Shown here piece by piece: positions 34,740-46,577 of a stretch of DNA of 64,000 bases. The notes beneath the pieces are model-generated. The model was not told where the DNA came from. It saw nothing but the letters and a program-made list of their open reading frames with translations, and ran no database searches. Within the stretch, counting starts at the first letter, position 1, and every line of letters begins with the position of its first letter. Source of the DNA: Dillenia suffruticosa. Taxonomy: Eukaryota > Streptophyta > Magnoliopsida > Dilleniales > Dilleniaceae. Where the stretch lies: positions 16,691,701-16,755,700 of the forward strand of contig JAVTVX010000004.1 of the NCBI GenBank assembly GCA_033439265.1, in the 5' to 3' direction. Position numbers and translations under genes: made by a program.

Positions 34740-35919
34740 GCGTCATTGAGTTTGGGCATATTTTGATATTTCTCACTTTGTACCGAATTGACGATGTGAT
34801 GCTTATTACTTTTATATATATGATTTTTGTGTATTATTCAGTCACACTTACATTATTATTTTTCTTAAATAATGCATTTGTTTTAAATCATATATGCTTT
34901 GATATAATAAAAGATATGTCTAGTAGACGTTGTCAACTTTCTCACACGAGTGACCACTTTTAGCTCTAAGTGAGCGGAGATGAGACTGTTTTTAGTCGTA
35001 AGAGACATTAAGAGTGGCTCTATTAGAATATAAGTCACCATGATATGTGATCAGGATGAAGTCATTTAGAATATGACCGATATAGGAATACCAACATCCA
35101 TGTTGTTTGTGAATAGCCAGATTTAATATTTTGGATATCACCTGCGATAGTGATACTGTCTTTGAGACATTTTCTCTGAAATCTCTTAGTAGAGTTTTAT
35201 GTGTAGATTGAGTCCCATATCTGCACAGTGTTAGAGAAATCTGATATATACTCTTTTGAGAAATAAGAGATTAACACTGTGGTACGTGTTTCATACCGCG
35301 TGTGATAAGTCGACTAGGGATAGTAGGAGCTATTACTTAAAACGATAGTGTGATCATGATCTCCGCTCCCACTGTGTGAGACTTGAAATCTATTAAGTGA
35401 GATCTCTTATACCCTTATTACTTTCGACTGTTTCTATAAATTTTGATTCAGTATTGCTACTTTAGTTTGTTTACCTATGGCTCGGAAGATAAATCGAGGT
35501 TTCAGGTTTAGGAAAATAACTGAAATGAGACTGATAGATTCGAATTTGGGAAAAAAAAAAGACGAATAGACATTATACTATTGTGTAGTATTTACCGACC
35601 GGTCTATTATGTTTATCCATGTTGGGATTCAATATAATAGGGAATATACAGTCGAGTATAGATTGGGGATCACTTTCGATGAGAAAAATAGCTCGATAAA
35701 TATAATTACATTGAGTTTGGAGTACAACGAGTTCTTTTTTTATACTAACAGTGACTACTCGATCATCCTAACAGCTGTATCAAAAAGTTTTTGCTTGCAG
35801 ATATATTCGCCGGTCGCATGACGTCCAATCCTATATCAAAGTCCAACAGGGTGATATAGTAGATCACATGAGTTGTGAACTCGTGACGGATGAAAATATC
35901 ATCGTGTGTAAGTGAGAGA
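34740..35919 (+). other. Non-coding 3' region of Copia A
   Basis: About 1.2 kb lies between RNase H and the right LTR and has no coding features. It aligns by eye with 60340-61556 of Copia C (CTTATTACTTTTATA then ATGATT at 34803 and 60407; similar ends before the LTRs). It ends in the purine-rich AAGTGAGAGA directly before TGTTGG, the likely polypurine tract. Confidence 0.7.
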
Positions 35920-36095
35920 TGTTGGTAAATGATGCCCACGTGAGGCATTTACCATTTGGTAAAAAATTCAAATTAGAGATTAAGTGATAATGGGGAACCA
36001 CCCATTATCCTTAACCCCCCAACTCCCCGTTTTTTCTCAAGATTCTAAACCTACGTGAAGGTGTGGTTTATTCTTCAATTGAGAGAAGTGCAAAC
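35920..36095 (+). repeat. Right LTR of Copia A, first piece
   Basis: TGTTGGTAAATGATGCCC opens the LTR. It matches the left LTR up to GAGAAGTGCAAAC, where Copia B is inserted. The LTR resumes at 44281. Confidence 0.92.
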
Positions 36096-37559
36096 TGTTG
36101 GTACCAAAGACAACCAAGAAAGGGGGTTGAATTGGTTGTCTAAAATTTAGGTTTTCAAATATTTATCTAACTGTACTTAAATCTAATTGAATTTATGCTC
36201 AATCTATAAAACATATATCAAAAATAAAAGGAAAAGTAAGGAAACAAATTTAGTTTATAGTGATTCGGTCTTGTACCTACATCCACTCTTCTAGCCAAGC
36301 AAGTCGGGATCTAGCAACCTGCTAGTTTCCTCTATGATCCAAACCAATAATGTACATCCACTTGTCGACTTCTGATATTCATATCATAAAGATTGTTTCG
36401 TCCAACAATGGAAGATAAGTCACACAAAAGTTCAATCAATAGATTACAAAAAATGTGTAAAAAGAAAATGAGTAGCAGACTCTTTTTATATCTCAGAGTG
36501 CAAAATTTCTTCTTGATTTTTGATGCAATGAAGTCATAGAGATTGTTCTCATACGGCCATAATTGTTCACTCCTCAACCTGTTGAATTACTGCATTGCTT
36601 TATTCCAGAGAAGCTCAACAAACTACAGTAAAAAAAATCCTCAAAGTTACTGCAATAACTTCAGTAACTCTTCCAAAAAATAGGCTTCAAATCCTCATGA
36701 AATTTGATATTTAACAATGATAAATAATTTTTTTCTGAAATTTAAACATCTTTTTATCATATTCAAAAACTATTTTGATTATATCCACATGATTGTTTTT
36801 CAAGAAAATTCGAAATTCACTTCAAAAGTTCAGTCTTAGTTCTGAATTTTTCATAACAAATAGCTGATTTTGCCCATTTATTTCTCTACCAAAATTTTGA
36901 AATAATTGTGTTATGAATCATCATATTTGTTGTTCAACTATAGTATTATAATATAGAATAATTAAATTCACAAGTCCAAATCTAGTGGTGAAGATACCGC
37001 AGGCCAAATACTCCTTGAGAACCATTTTCTGACATATGATTTTGTTATGACAAATAAGTAACCATCCAACTTCAAACTGATTTTTTTTCAACATATTCGC
37101 AAGATATTTGTACTGTAAATGTTTGAAATTGAAATTCTACACACCTTCTTTGAAACATAATTTTTGGTTTTAGAAATTCTTCAATACATAAGAAGATATG
37201 GCTATCCAAATATGTCTAAATGATCACATTTCAACACTTAGAAAGTTTTCTAAGTAGTGGAATATGAATTGTCCTCATATTGTGAGATTTTTTATGAATA
37301 TCTAAGGTCAATTATAGGTTAAGTGTAGTACTCAAGTTACACTTACCTTACTGATTGAATCTTCAACAAATATAAAAAAATCTTGTTTCTATGACCAAAC
37401 AAGCCTTATTTCTATGATCGATTTCATGACTGATTTTATGACTTTTCTTTAACAAAAGCTATCTTTCAAATTAAAAATCTGCATATTTAATAAATCGATT
37501 AGAATAATATGAGAGATTTTGTTATCATCAAAACTAATGAGATAACAATTTTTTTAACA
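36096..37559 (-). repeat. 3' LTR of Copia B
   Basis: On the minus strand it runs from TGTTAAAAAAATTG to TTTGGTACCAACA (1464 bp). The polypurine tract AAAATGGGGAGAA directly precedes it at 37560-37572. It matches the solo LTR at 17001 over its whole length. It matches the 5' LTR only from about 36593 upward. Confidence 0.9.
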
Positions 37560-37572
37560 TTCTCCCCATTTT

Positions 37573-38440
37573 TATGACAACAAAATCTTAAAAAAAATAA
37601 GTGCACAAAAATGATTCAATAGAGTACATTTAAGCACATTCTCAAAAAAAACTTATAGATATGTTGCATATTATTCTCTCCCTCAATGTCCTCAATGTGT
37701 ATATTGATTTAATATATGTTACATATTATTCTCCCCCTCAATGTGTGCAATGTCCTTGTCTTCAAAATATAGTTATCATATGTCTTCATTAGGTGTATTT
37801 TAATTTTATTCTCCGTCTTTTTGTTGTATAAAAAAGAATGTATAATAGGGTAAAGAAGAAAATATCACATATTATTAAAGTCTAACATAGAAGTACAGCA
37901 TGAGAAATACATCATTGAAATACAAATTTGTTAGAAAAATGCAGAAGTAAACTACAAAATAGAGAAGTAGACAAAGAAAACTAGAACAAGAAATGTCTGA
38001 GGCTGAGATGCATTTTTGGACAGCAAATTCAGAATTTCATTGAGTTTAGATTGATTGTCTCTTTGTCTTTTTAGACATTCATCAAGTTTCTGTTCAATCA
38101 TTTTCTTCCGGTCATCCTCATCTGACTTAGCTTATTTTTTCTTTTTTCTTTTTTTTAATATAGTAAAATCTTAAAATGGGAAGTATACTCCTATTTCATT
38201 TCTAATATTTTCAAATTTTTCTCTATTTAAAGTTTTTGTAAAAATATCAGTAAATTGATTTTTTGTCTCGACATATTCCAAAATTAAATCACCACTTAAA
38301 ACATGATCTCTAATAAAATGATATTTAATCTCTATATATTTTGATTTTGAATGATTTATGAGATTTTTAGTAAAATAAATAACACTTGTATTGTCATATT
38401 TTATGTTAATATTTTCATAATCTAACTCATATTTTCTAAG
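37573..38440 (-). other. 3' non-coding region of Copia B
   Basis: Sequence between RNase H and the polypurine tract. It is AT-rich with short repeated words (ATTATTCTC near 37672 and 37725) and no coding features. Confidence 0.5.
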
Positions 38441-39840
38441 TTGTTGTTTCAGTCACAAAATTTGAGCACAACAATTTTCTATTGAGACATATTCCGATTC
38501 AGTTATTGACAATGCAACTGAATTTTGTTTTTTAGATATCCAACTTATAATTCTATCACCTAAAAATTGACAAATACATGATATACATTTTTTGTCAATT
38601 TTGCAACCGACATAGTCGGCATACGAATATCCAATTAATTCAAAATTTGAATTTTTTGGACCCCATATTCCTAAATTTTTTGTACCGGTTATATACTTTA
38701 AAATTCTTTTGGTGGCTCTAAGATGAGATTTCTTAGATTTGTTTTGAAATCTTACATACAAACATACACTAAATAAAATATCGAGTTTATAAGCGGTCAA
38801 TTATAACAATAATTCTATCATACTTTTATAGAGTTTTTTATTCATTTCTTTCCATTCTTCATCTAGGTCTAATTTAATAGAGGTAGATATATTGGTATTG
38901 ACATGTTTTGAATTTTTCATATCAAATATTTGGAAGAGATTGTTTAATTTGCAATCCAAGAAAAAAATTTAATTCACTTATCATTGACATTTCGAATTCA
39001 CTATTCATAATATTGTTAAAATTATCGCACAAATGTTTATTTATAGATCCAAAAACAATATCATCAATATATATTTGAATAACAAGAATATCAACATCAA
39101 CATGCTTGATAAGTAGAGTAGTGTCTACATTCCATTTTTTAAAATTATTTTTCGCAAGATATTCAATTAGTCTATCATACCATACCCTTGGTGCTTGTTT
39201 TAGACTATACAATACTTTTTATAATTTATAGATATAATTTTTCTTACTATATTTTTCAAATCGGGTGACTGACTAACATATACTTTTTCTTTTATGTAAT
39301 CATTTAAAAATATACTTTTAACATCTATTTGATATATTTTAAAATTTTTAAAATATGAAAAAACTAAAAGTAATTTAATAATCTCTAGTCTAGCAATGGA
39401 TGCAAAAGTTTTATCATAGTCAATTTCTTACTCTTGTGAATATCATTTTGTAACTAACATAATTTTGTTTCTTACTACATTTCCATTTTTATCCAATTTA
39501 TTTCGAAAAGCACATTTAGTTCCAATTATTGATTTATTTTTAGCTTTTGGTTCTAAAATCCAAATATTGTTTCTTTTAAATTGATTTAATTCTTTTTACA
39601 TAGTCTCTATCTAACTCTCATCTTCTACGGATTGTTCTATGATTTTTGGTTCTATCGTAAATATTAATGAGAATTGATTTTTAATATTTTTATAATTTGA
39701 TTTAGTTCTTATTCTTTCACTTACATATTTCATTATATCATTTGGTGAATGACTAGGTAAAAATTTTCAATTTTTAACTATTTCCTCTATTTGATCATTT
39801 TGATTTATTTCTTTTTTATCATCTTAATTTACATTTTGTT
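38441..39840 (-). pseudogene. Copia B reverse transcriptase and RNase H
   Basis: On the minus strand, 39212-38922 reads MYSLKQAPRVWYDRL, then IYIDDIVFGSINKHL with the YIDD catalytic motif (usual YVDD), then ELNFFLGLQIKQ. 38800-38453 is RNase H: HLRATKRILKYITGT, YADYVGC, SITESEYVS. The N-terminal RT part (39240-39840) has KSTFLNDYIKEKVY-like pieces broken by stops and frame shifts. A stop separates RT from RNase H. Confidence 0.85.
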
Positions 39841-39919
39841 TTTTAAGAGGGATTTCAAATTGTGTAATATGATCATCTTCCATTTCTAATTTTTAAAATC
39901 CATTTTCATGAAATTTAAC

Positions 39920-40700
39920 ATTTATTATTTTTCTATAATTTTAAACTCTTTATAAAAAACTCTATAAGTTTTGTTATTTAAAGAATGACCTAAAAATATT
40001 CTTTTAATGGTTTTTTCATCAAATTTACCTATAATATTTATATTGTTTTTCAGAATAAAACATATGTATCCAAATGTATGAAAATATGAGATATTTGGTT
40101 TTCTTTTTTTAAAAATTTCATAAGGTGTCTTGTTTGTCATAAGTTTTGTGTAACTCTATTTATTATGTAACATACAGTAGATGCGATTTCTATCTAAAAA
40201 TATTTTGCTACACAACTATCATTTAACATAATTCTAGTCATTTTTAAATGGTTCTATTTTTACGTTCAGCTACCCATTTTGTTGTGGTATGTAAAGTACT
40301 GAAAATTTTTGTTTTATTTCCTTTTTATCACAATACTTTATAAATTCTAAACTATCAAATTATTTTTTATGGTCGGTTCTTAAACTAACTATTTTTAAAT
40401 TTTTTTTATTTTGAATTTCTTTGCAAAAATTTTAAAGATTTCAAAGGTTTTACTTTTGTGGCTTAAAAATAAAATTCAAGTGAATTTAGAAAAATCATAT
40501 ACAATAACTAGTCTATATTTTTTTCTTCCAAAACTTAGATTTCTAACCGTTCCAAATAAATCCATATACAACATTTATAGTAGTTTAGATATCGAAATGT
40601 GATTTTTACTTTTAAATGATATTTTTATTTATTTGTTCAAAAAACATGCACTACATGTTATAGGTTCTTTTAATGAAAGTTCAGAAATTCCTATAACTAG
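39920..40700 (-). pseudogene. Copia B integrase
   Basis: Near 40650 the minus strand reads a CSAC-type zinc-binding half followed by the start of the core (HMDLFG-like: MLYMDLFGTVR near 40570). 40140-39925 reads MTNKTPYEIFKKRKPNISYF, then FGYICFILKN and GKFDEKTIKRIFLGHS, the integrase C-terminal GKFD module. In-frame stops lie between the two parts. Confidence 0.8.
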
Positions 40701-41390
40701 ATTTTCTTTTGACAATTTTTCTAATTGTTTGAAATTTATGTGATCTAGTTTTTTATACCATGTAAAAATATCATCATTAACGTACATTAAATAATTTTCT
40801 TTTAAATTATTTAAAATTATAGAGTCTACTATATAAATATTACATAATCTTATTCTTTAAAAAATTTGTTCATGTGACTCACTATCAAACATTATGCATT
40901 TATTCCTTTTAAATAACATATCATGATCTAAATCACACAATTGGCTTACATTCAATAAATTATGCATCAATTTATCAATAAAATGTACATTTTTTATAGA
41001 GATAGAATTTATACATACAGTGTCTGTTCTAATTATTTTTCTTTTTTGATTGTCTCAAAAAGTCACCACTTCATGGTTTTTTCTTTCGAGATTCTTGAAC
41101 AACGAGGCATCACCTGTCATATATCTCGAGCAACAGTTATCAATATACCATTTTTCTTTGATTTTTGCCACTTGTTCCTACACATAAAGAAAAACCATCA
41201 TCTGTTCTTCGGAAGCCAAACAAATTTGGGTCCTTTTGAAGATAAGCTTGTATACGAAGTATTTGTTTTTATGTGCAGTAGGCTTGTTCTAAAAACAATT
41301 TCTGACAAAATGACCAATTTTATGACATATGTAGTATGAATCAATATTATTTTTATTTTTTACATAATTAGATCTATAAGTGAAATAATT
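40701..41390 (-). pseudogene. Copia B protease and pre-integrase region, decayed
   Basis: This lies between gag and integrase on the minus strand. Only weak traces remain (an IMFDSESHEQ-like piece near 40890). I cannot place a clear D-S/T-G-A motif. Confidence 0.4.
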
Positions 41391-43110
41391 CTAAATGTTG
41401 CCAAATTTATTATATTCAAATCCATAATAATTTTTTTTTAATTTTAAATTTTTTCTAGAATCTCTATGGGTAGTTCTATGAGTGTTTCTATATGAATTTC
41501 TGTTTGACACTTTGTGATATCTTTCTCCAGTTCGTGAAAAATTTTTGTGCATTTTTTGTGTAGACTGTGAGGGAGTTTTAAGCATATTTTATACAGTTTG
41601 TTGGATAATTTTTTAAGTAAAATTTTGATTTTTCTATACAGATTTTTGTATGACTCTATAAGTGTTTTTTGCAGGCTGAAACGTTATTTTCTCTTCTGTC
41701 TCTGCAACTTTAACAAAATCACTATCGTTTGAGCTTGAAGGCATTTCATGATCATTAACATAGGCTAAAACTCTTTTAAAAAAAAAATCATTTTTTGTAT
41801 GAAAAGTAACTTAATTAATTTTTTATCACTCTCATGAAATTTTTGGAATGTTTTTTCTATTAATTTTAATAATTCAGCTATTCTATTTTTTAGAATATAT
41901 ATTTCATTTTTCAATCTACAATTTTCAGTTTTTAGTATCTTATTTTCAGAACTAATGGTTTTATTTTCAGAGTTCAACAAATATTTGGTTTGCCTAAATA
42001 AATCATTCTCATTTTCTAATATGATAACTTTATTTTTCAGTTATGAAATTATACTTAACAAGTTGTCAGATTCAGCAATATCAAATAAATTTTTAAAGAT
42101 CATCTCATCATTTGTCATAAGACAGAGATTAATTTCATCTAATGTATCTGAACTTTCATATTCTGAGTCTTCATTTTCCAAATCACTCTATGTGACCATC
42201 ATTGCTTTGCTTTTCTTCTTGAATGCTTCAATTTTTTTCAGTAAAACTGGACACTCATATTTTATGTGTTCCTTCTTTTTGCACTCATAGCAAATTTTTT
42301 CATTTTTATGTTCCATTTTTTTGCTCTCTTTTCCTACACTGAATTTAAGTTTTTGTGAGTTCTGAAAATTCTTAGATTTAAAGCCCTTTTAAACATTTTT
42401 CTTGAAGACATGAGAAAGCTTTTTGGCAAGCAGATTGATGTTTCGATCACTGCTGTCTTTTTTTGCAGAATCTTCATTCTCTTCAGCAGCAAATGCAATA
42501 GACTTCTTCTTGTTTTTAGATTCAACAGTTTGAAATATTTCAGTTTCATAGGAAATCAACTTCCCTCTTAATTCATTGAGAGACAGTTTGTTCAAGTCTT
42601 GAGATTCATCAATAACAGTTTTCTTTGCATTCCAAGTTCTTGGCAATACTCGAAAAACTTTTTTCACTTGATCAGAATCTGAAATCTTTTTTCCAAGAGA
42701 ATTCAGTTCATTAGTTATAATAGAAAATCTATTGAACATATCTTTTATATTTTCTCTTTGTTGAAAACGAAAGAGCTCATATTCCCGCATCAACAAATTA
42801 ATTCGAGTCTTTTTCACAGTATTGGTTTCTTCATGTGTAATGCACAACCTATCCCAGATTTCTTTTGCTGTTGCATATGAAAAAACTAAGTTAAATTCAG
42901 TTAGTGAGATTGCATATAAAAACAAGTGTTTTGCATGAGAATTAATATATATTTTTCTCTTGTTATCCTCTGTGATAATAGACAATTTAACTTCTATATT
43001 TCTAGAAGTAATCACTTCCCAAGCTTTATAATCAATGGATTGAATGAATGTCTCCATCTTACATTTCTAATGGAAAAAGTTTGCATAATCAAAATATGGT
43101 GTTCTGTTCA
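41391..43110 (-). pseudogene. Copia B gag with zinc knuckle and coiled coil
   Basis: Minus strand from about 43110: MNRTPYFDYANFFH then a stop. The main open part is 43057-42389 with SIDYKAWEVI, ATAKEIWDRLCITHE, MREYELFRFQQRENIKDMFN, NELNSLGKKI and VLPRTWNAK, the UBN2/copia gag pattern. The zinc knuckle CYECKKKEHIKYEC (CX2CX4HX4C) is near 42250-42300. 41980-41765 is a Lys/Glu/Leu-rich helical segment (ENKILKTENCRLKNEIYILK), like the coiled coil after the knuckle in Sire-type elements. Stops interrupt the whole. Confidence 0.85.
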
Positions 43111-43113
43111 TAA

Positions 43114-43124
43114 CCTGATACCAA
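43114..43124 (-). promoter_or_regulatory. Primer binding site of Copia B
   Basis: Minus strand TTGGTATCAGG lies one base after the end of the 5' LTR. It is the initiator Met-tRNA-type primer site of plant Copia elements. Confidence 0.85.
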
Positions 43125-43125
43125 T

Positions 43126-44275
43126 TGTGCCGATGGAAAAGTCATGGATTAAACACTCTAAAGAGGTGTAGTAACTAAGTTTGATTAAATTCCCCAAAGT
43201 TACTCCATTAAAGAGATCTCTTTAGAGTATTTAATCCATAACTTTTCCCAATAACTATGGTACAAATTTAGTTACTGCAAACTTTTCATAGTAAGCCATC
43301 GAAACACTCAGCTGCTTTATCCCATAGACACTTAACAAACTGCAGTAAAAAATTCTCAAAGTTACTGCAACAACTTTAGTAACTCTCCCAAAAAAATAGG
43401 TTTCAAATTCTTATGAAATTTGATATTTGTCAATGGTAAATAATTTTCTTCTGAAGTTTAAATATCCCTCTATCAAATTCAAAAACTATTTTGATTATAT
43501 CCACATGATTGCTTTTCCAGAAAACTCAAAATTTACTCCAAAAGTTCAGTCTCAGTTCTGAATTTTTCAGAACAAATAGTTGATTTTACCAATTTATTTC
43601 TCTATCAAAATCTTGAAATAATTATATTACGAATCATCATATCTGCTGTTCAATTATAGTATTATAATATAGAATAATTAAATTCACAAGTTCAAAACTA
43701 ATGGTGAAGATATCGCAGGCCAAATACCCCTTGAGAATCATTTTCTAACAAATGATTCTGCTATGACAAATAAGTAACCATCCAACTTCAAGCTGATTTT
43801 TCTTCAAGATTTTCACAAGATATTTGTACTGTAAATGTTTGAAATTGAAGTTCTACACACCTTTTTTGAAACATAATTTTTTATTTTAAAAATATTTTAA
43901 CACATAAAAAGATATGACTATCCAAATATACCAAAATGATCACATTTCAACACTTAGAAAAATTTCTAAGTAGTGGAATATGAATTGTTCTCATATTGTG
44001 AGATTTTTTATTTACATTTAGGGTCAATTATAAGTTAAGTGTAGTACTCAATATACACTTACCTTATTGGCTGGGTTTTTAACAAATATAAAAAAATCTT
44101 ATTTCTATGACCAAATAAACTTTACTTTTATGACTAATTCTATGACTGGTTTTATAACTTTTTTTTAATAAAAGTTATATTTTGAATTAAAAATCTACAC
44201 ACTTAATAAATTTGTTAAAATATTATGAGAGATTTTGTTATCATCAAAACTAAAAACACAATAATTTTCTTAACA
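43126..44275 (-). repeat. 5' LTR of Copia B
   Basis: On the minus strand it runs from TGTTAAGAAAATTATTGTG to CATCGGCACA (1150 bp). It matches the 3' LTR for the U3 part (about 43311-44275) but not for the last 185 bp, which hold an unrelated inverted-repeat sequence. Confidence 0.85.
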
Positions 44276-44280
44276 CAAAT

Positions 44281-44622
44281 AATTTACAGTATGTGAGAAA
44301 ACACATATTGAGTGCACACTTTGATTGAGAGACAAAAATCTCTAGAGAGAGATTTATAGAGAGTTAAAGAAAATTCCGAGTAGAGAATTTTTACGTCACT
44401 TTCGTCATCGGATTTGAAGGTTGCGGCGTCATGATTTTGTGGTGATAGTGTGTGTAACGTGATTATCATCCCGATTACGAGATCGATGAAAAAACACATC
44501 ATGGTTCCCGATATTCTGCATTTTATTCACTAAGTTACTCTCTATATTTTGTTATTTTTTATTATTCTGAAAAAATCTACCATATTTCAGAGTACGTGTA
44601 CGTGTGTATTAAAATTCCAACA
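44281..44622 (+). repeat. Right LTR of Copia A, second piece
   Basis: The LTR continues after Copia B with AATTTACAGTATGTGAG and ends AAAATTCCAACA, followed by ATATT, Copia A's duplication. Confidence 0.92.
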
Positions 44623-44789
44623 ATATTGTCACCTAAAAGAGAAAATTGTTTCATCGCACACTTCTAACAAAATGTACATGAGAATTCAGGAGACTATTTA
44701 TTTTGTAAGAACTTAAATTAAGTTAAAATAGAAAACTTCATATAAACATGTGACGGTCGGGTTTACATTTTTTTGAGCATGCTTAATAG

Positions 44790-45245
44790 AAGTGATATGC
44801 TATAGAGTGTTAGGTCTAAAATGAGATTACTTAAATAGATATGTGATAGAATTAAAAAAAATAGAAATAAAAAGATATATAATAGTTGAGAATTAGTTTA
44901 ATATGAATAAAATACGAAACTATCGTTTAAAGTGGTTTGGATATATGCAACAAAGAGTCAAGAACGTATTTGTTAGAAGAATTGAGAACTTAAATATATG
45001 CAATTTAGTAAAATATAGAGATAAATCGTTAAAAATTTAGATACAACTTATTCGTAAAAATATAATAATTATGAATTTAGTTAAGAAAATGATTTTAGAT
45101 AGGAATAGATAGCGTAAGAGAATTCGTACAAATTAAATTAATACTCTTTTTTTTTTCTTTTTTTTCATCGCATGATATTTGTTTTTTAAATGATCGATCC
45201 CAAAATTTGGAATAGAAGACATAGATTGTTATTGGTACTCAATAG
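44790..45245 (+). mobile_element. RTE-type LINE 3' fragment
   Basis: Broken reading frames give KMRLLKWICD, RLKWFGYMQQR, VFVRRIENL and MILDRNR, in the order of the RTE LINE C-terminus (consensus EMRMLRWMCG, RLRWFGHVQRR, APVRR, ALDRxxWR). After a T-rich run, GATATTTGTTTTTTAAATGA and CCCAAAATTTGG mark the usual 3' end. Stops are frequent, so it is an old relic. Confidence 0.75.
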
Positions 45246-46300
45246 AAGTGATATATTTGGATTTATTCAAAAAAGTTAAGTTAAAAATAAAATTTTTTTA
45301 TATAAAAAAAATTATTAATATGATAATAATTTTAATTTTTTATCATGAAATTTGAATTCTACTAATAAAATTAGAATTTTTATCTGCACAGTCAACATCA
45401 CACTACGGAAAGGGAATTGGGATCGATGGGTCTAAATGCACATTCCATACACAATTCGAGCAAATACCAATTTTTACACAATTCGAGCAAATACCAATTT
45501 TTTCACAATAATAACAAAAAATGACAAAAACGAATAAAATTTATGGGATATATAGCCGGAGACACCAAATGGAGATAGACGATTTTGATTGGCAAGTATA
45601 AATTTGTTTAATCAATACCAATTTGGCCAATGAACTGAAAAAAAAAAAACAAAAAAAAAAAAAACCCTCAACTCAAAGGCTTTTCTATTGAATTTCTCTA
45701 TAAAAATGCAATCCCATTCAAAATTTCCAAATGCATAACAAAGTCGCATGTATTAGGGATTTTCCAAATTGAATAATGTTATATGTATTTTTTAAGCTAA
45801 TGGTATATATATATAATGATTAAAAAATAATTCTAAAATTTTATCAATTAAAATGTTAATTATATATTTATCATATCTTATTCTTATAATTGAATGATGC
45901 ATAAACTAATATCGGGAAGAATTTACGTGATGTGTACTTTTGTATGACCCTTTTAGTAAATTTAAGATTTTCTTTGATGCTCCTTAAAACAGAAGAATAG
46001 AAAAGGCAATTTTAAAATCAGCGAAAATCAGGAAAATGAAGTCCCAATATCCTACGCTTACATAAACGAGAAAGTCCGTACTTCCTACCTGCAATAAAGC
46101 GCGTGAAGTAACTCTCTCTCTCTCTCCCCCTCCCCCCGGGGCCCTTTCTCCCTCCCTATTTTTCCCTTTGATACCGAACAAAAATTGAAAAGGATTAGAC
46201 TCTCGTCTCGTCTCAAACTAAGTCTGAAACAAATAAGGGAAAAAAGAAAGAAAAGAAGGTAAGTGACTTGCCACGTGTTGGGCGTGGTGGGGCCAGACAT
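45246..46300. other. AT-rich upstream spacer of the 46578 gene
   Basis: No gene is seen. It contains a 27-bp tandem pair at 45449-45502 (ACACAATTCGAGCAAATACC twice), a poly-A stretch near 45640 and a C/G-rich run near 46120-46145. Confidence 0.5.
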
Positions 46301-46356
46301 ATGAGTGAGAACTCGGACGGATCGGTCCACACACCTACAACGCTTGTCAATTCCCA

Positions 46357-46360
<4 letters not shown>

Positions 46361-46397
<37 letters not shown>
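46361..46397 (+). repeat. (CT)n tract upstream of the TATA box
   Basis: About 18 CT units lie just upstream of the TATA box of the following gene. Confidence 0.95.
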
Positions 46398-46400
<3 letters not shown>

Positions 46401-46439
46401 CCCAACACACACACGCACGCACCACACCACTTATACTCA

Positions 46440-46447
46440 TATATAAG
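46440..46447 (+). promoter_or_regulatory. TATA box of the 46578 gene
   Basis: TATATAAG lies about 140 bp before the start codon. Transcription would begin near 46470, so the long in-frame extension upstream (46305) is promoter, not protein. Confidence 0.65.
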
Positions 46448-46526
46448 CCCTTTTTCTTCCCATTCTTTCAACGCAGGCCCCTTTATTTCCTTCAGATTTT
46501 CTTCGCCACCACCACCAACAAGAACA

Positions 46527-46528
<2 letters not shown>

Positions 46529-46574
<46 letters not shown>
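46529..46574 (+). repeat. (CT)n tract in the 5' UTR
   Basis: About 23 CT units end four bases before the ATG at 46578. Pyrimidine tracts of this kind are common in plant leaders. Confidence 0.95.
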
Positions 46575-46575
<1 letters not shown>

Positions 46576-46577
46576 AT

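Larger units (their letters stand above)
36096..44275 (-). mobile_element. Copia element B (minus strand) inside the LTR of Copia A
   Basis: The 8180-bp element is flanked by CAAAC (36091-36095) and CAAAT (44276-44280), a 5-bp duplication with one change. The empty site GTGCAAACAATTTAC is visible in the other LTR of Copia A near 26937. On the minus strand the order is LTR (43126-44275), primer site, gag with zinc knuckle and coiled coil, integrase, RT, RNase H, polypurine tract and LTR (36096-37559). The long helical region after the zinc knuckle resembles the Sire-type lineage. All genes are broken by stops. Confidence 0.93.
26766..44622 (+). mobile_element. Copia element A, interrupted by two later insertions
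   Basis: LTRs start TGTTGG and end CCAATA (left) or CCAACA (right). A 5-bp duplication ATATT flanks the element (26761-26765 and 44623-44627). The order is LTR, Met-tRNA-type primer site, GC-rich leader, gag, protease, integrase, RT, RNase H, a 1.2-kb non-coding region and LTR, all on the plus strand. Integrase before RT defines Ty1/copia. The element is dead: many in-frame stops, a CACTA element in integrase (30278-32584) and Copia B in the right LTR (36096-44275). Without these it would be about 7.4 kb. Confidence 0.93.

Noticed and set aside
46305..46577. Upstream extension of the coiled-coil protein frame
   Set aside because: It includes the CT tracts and the TATA box at 46440, so it lies in the promoter and leader.
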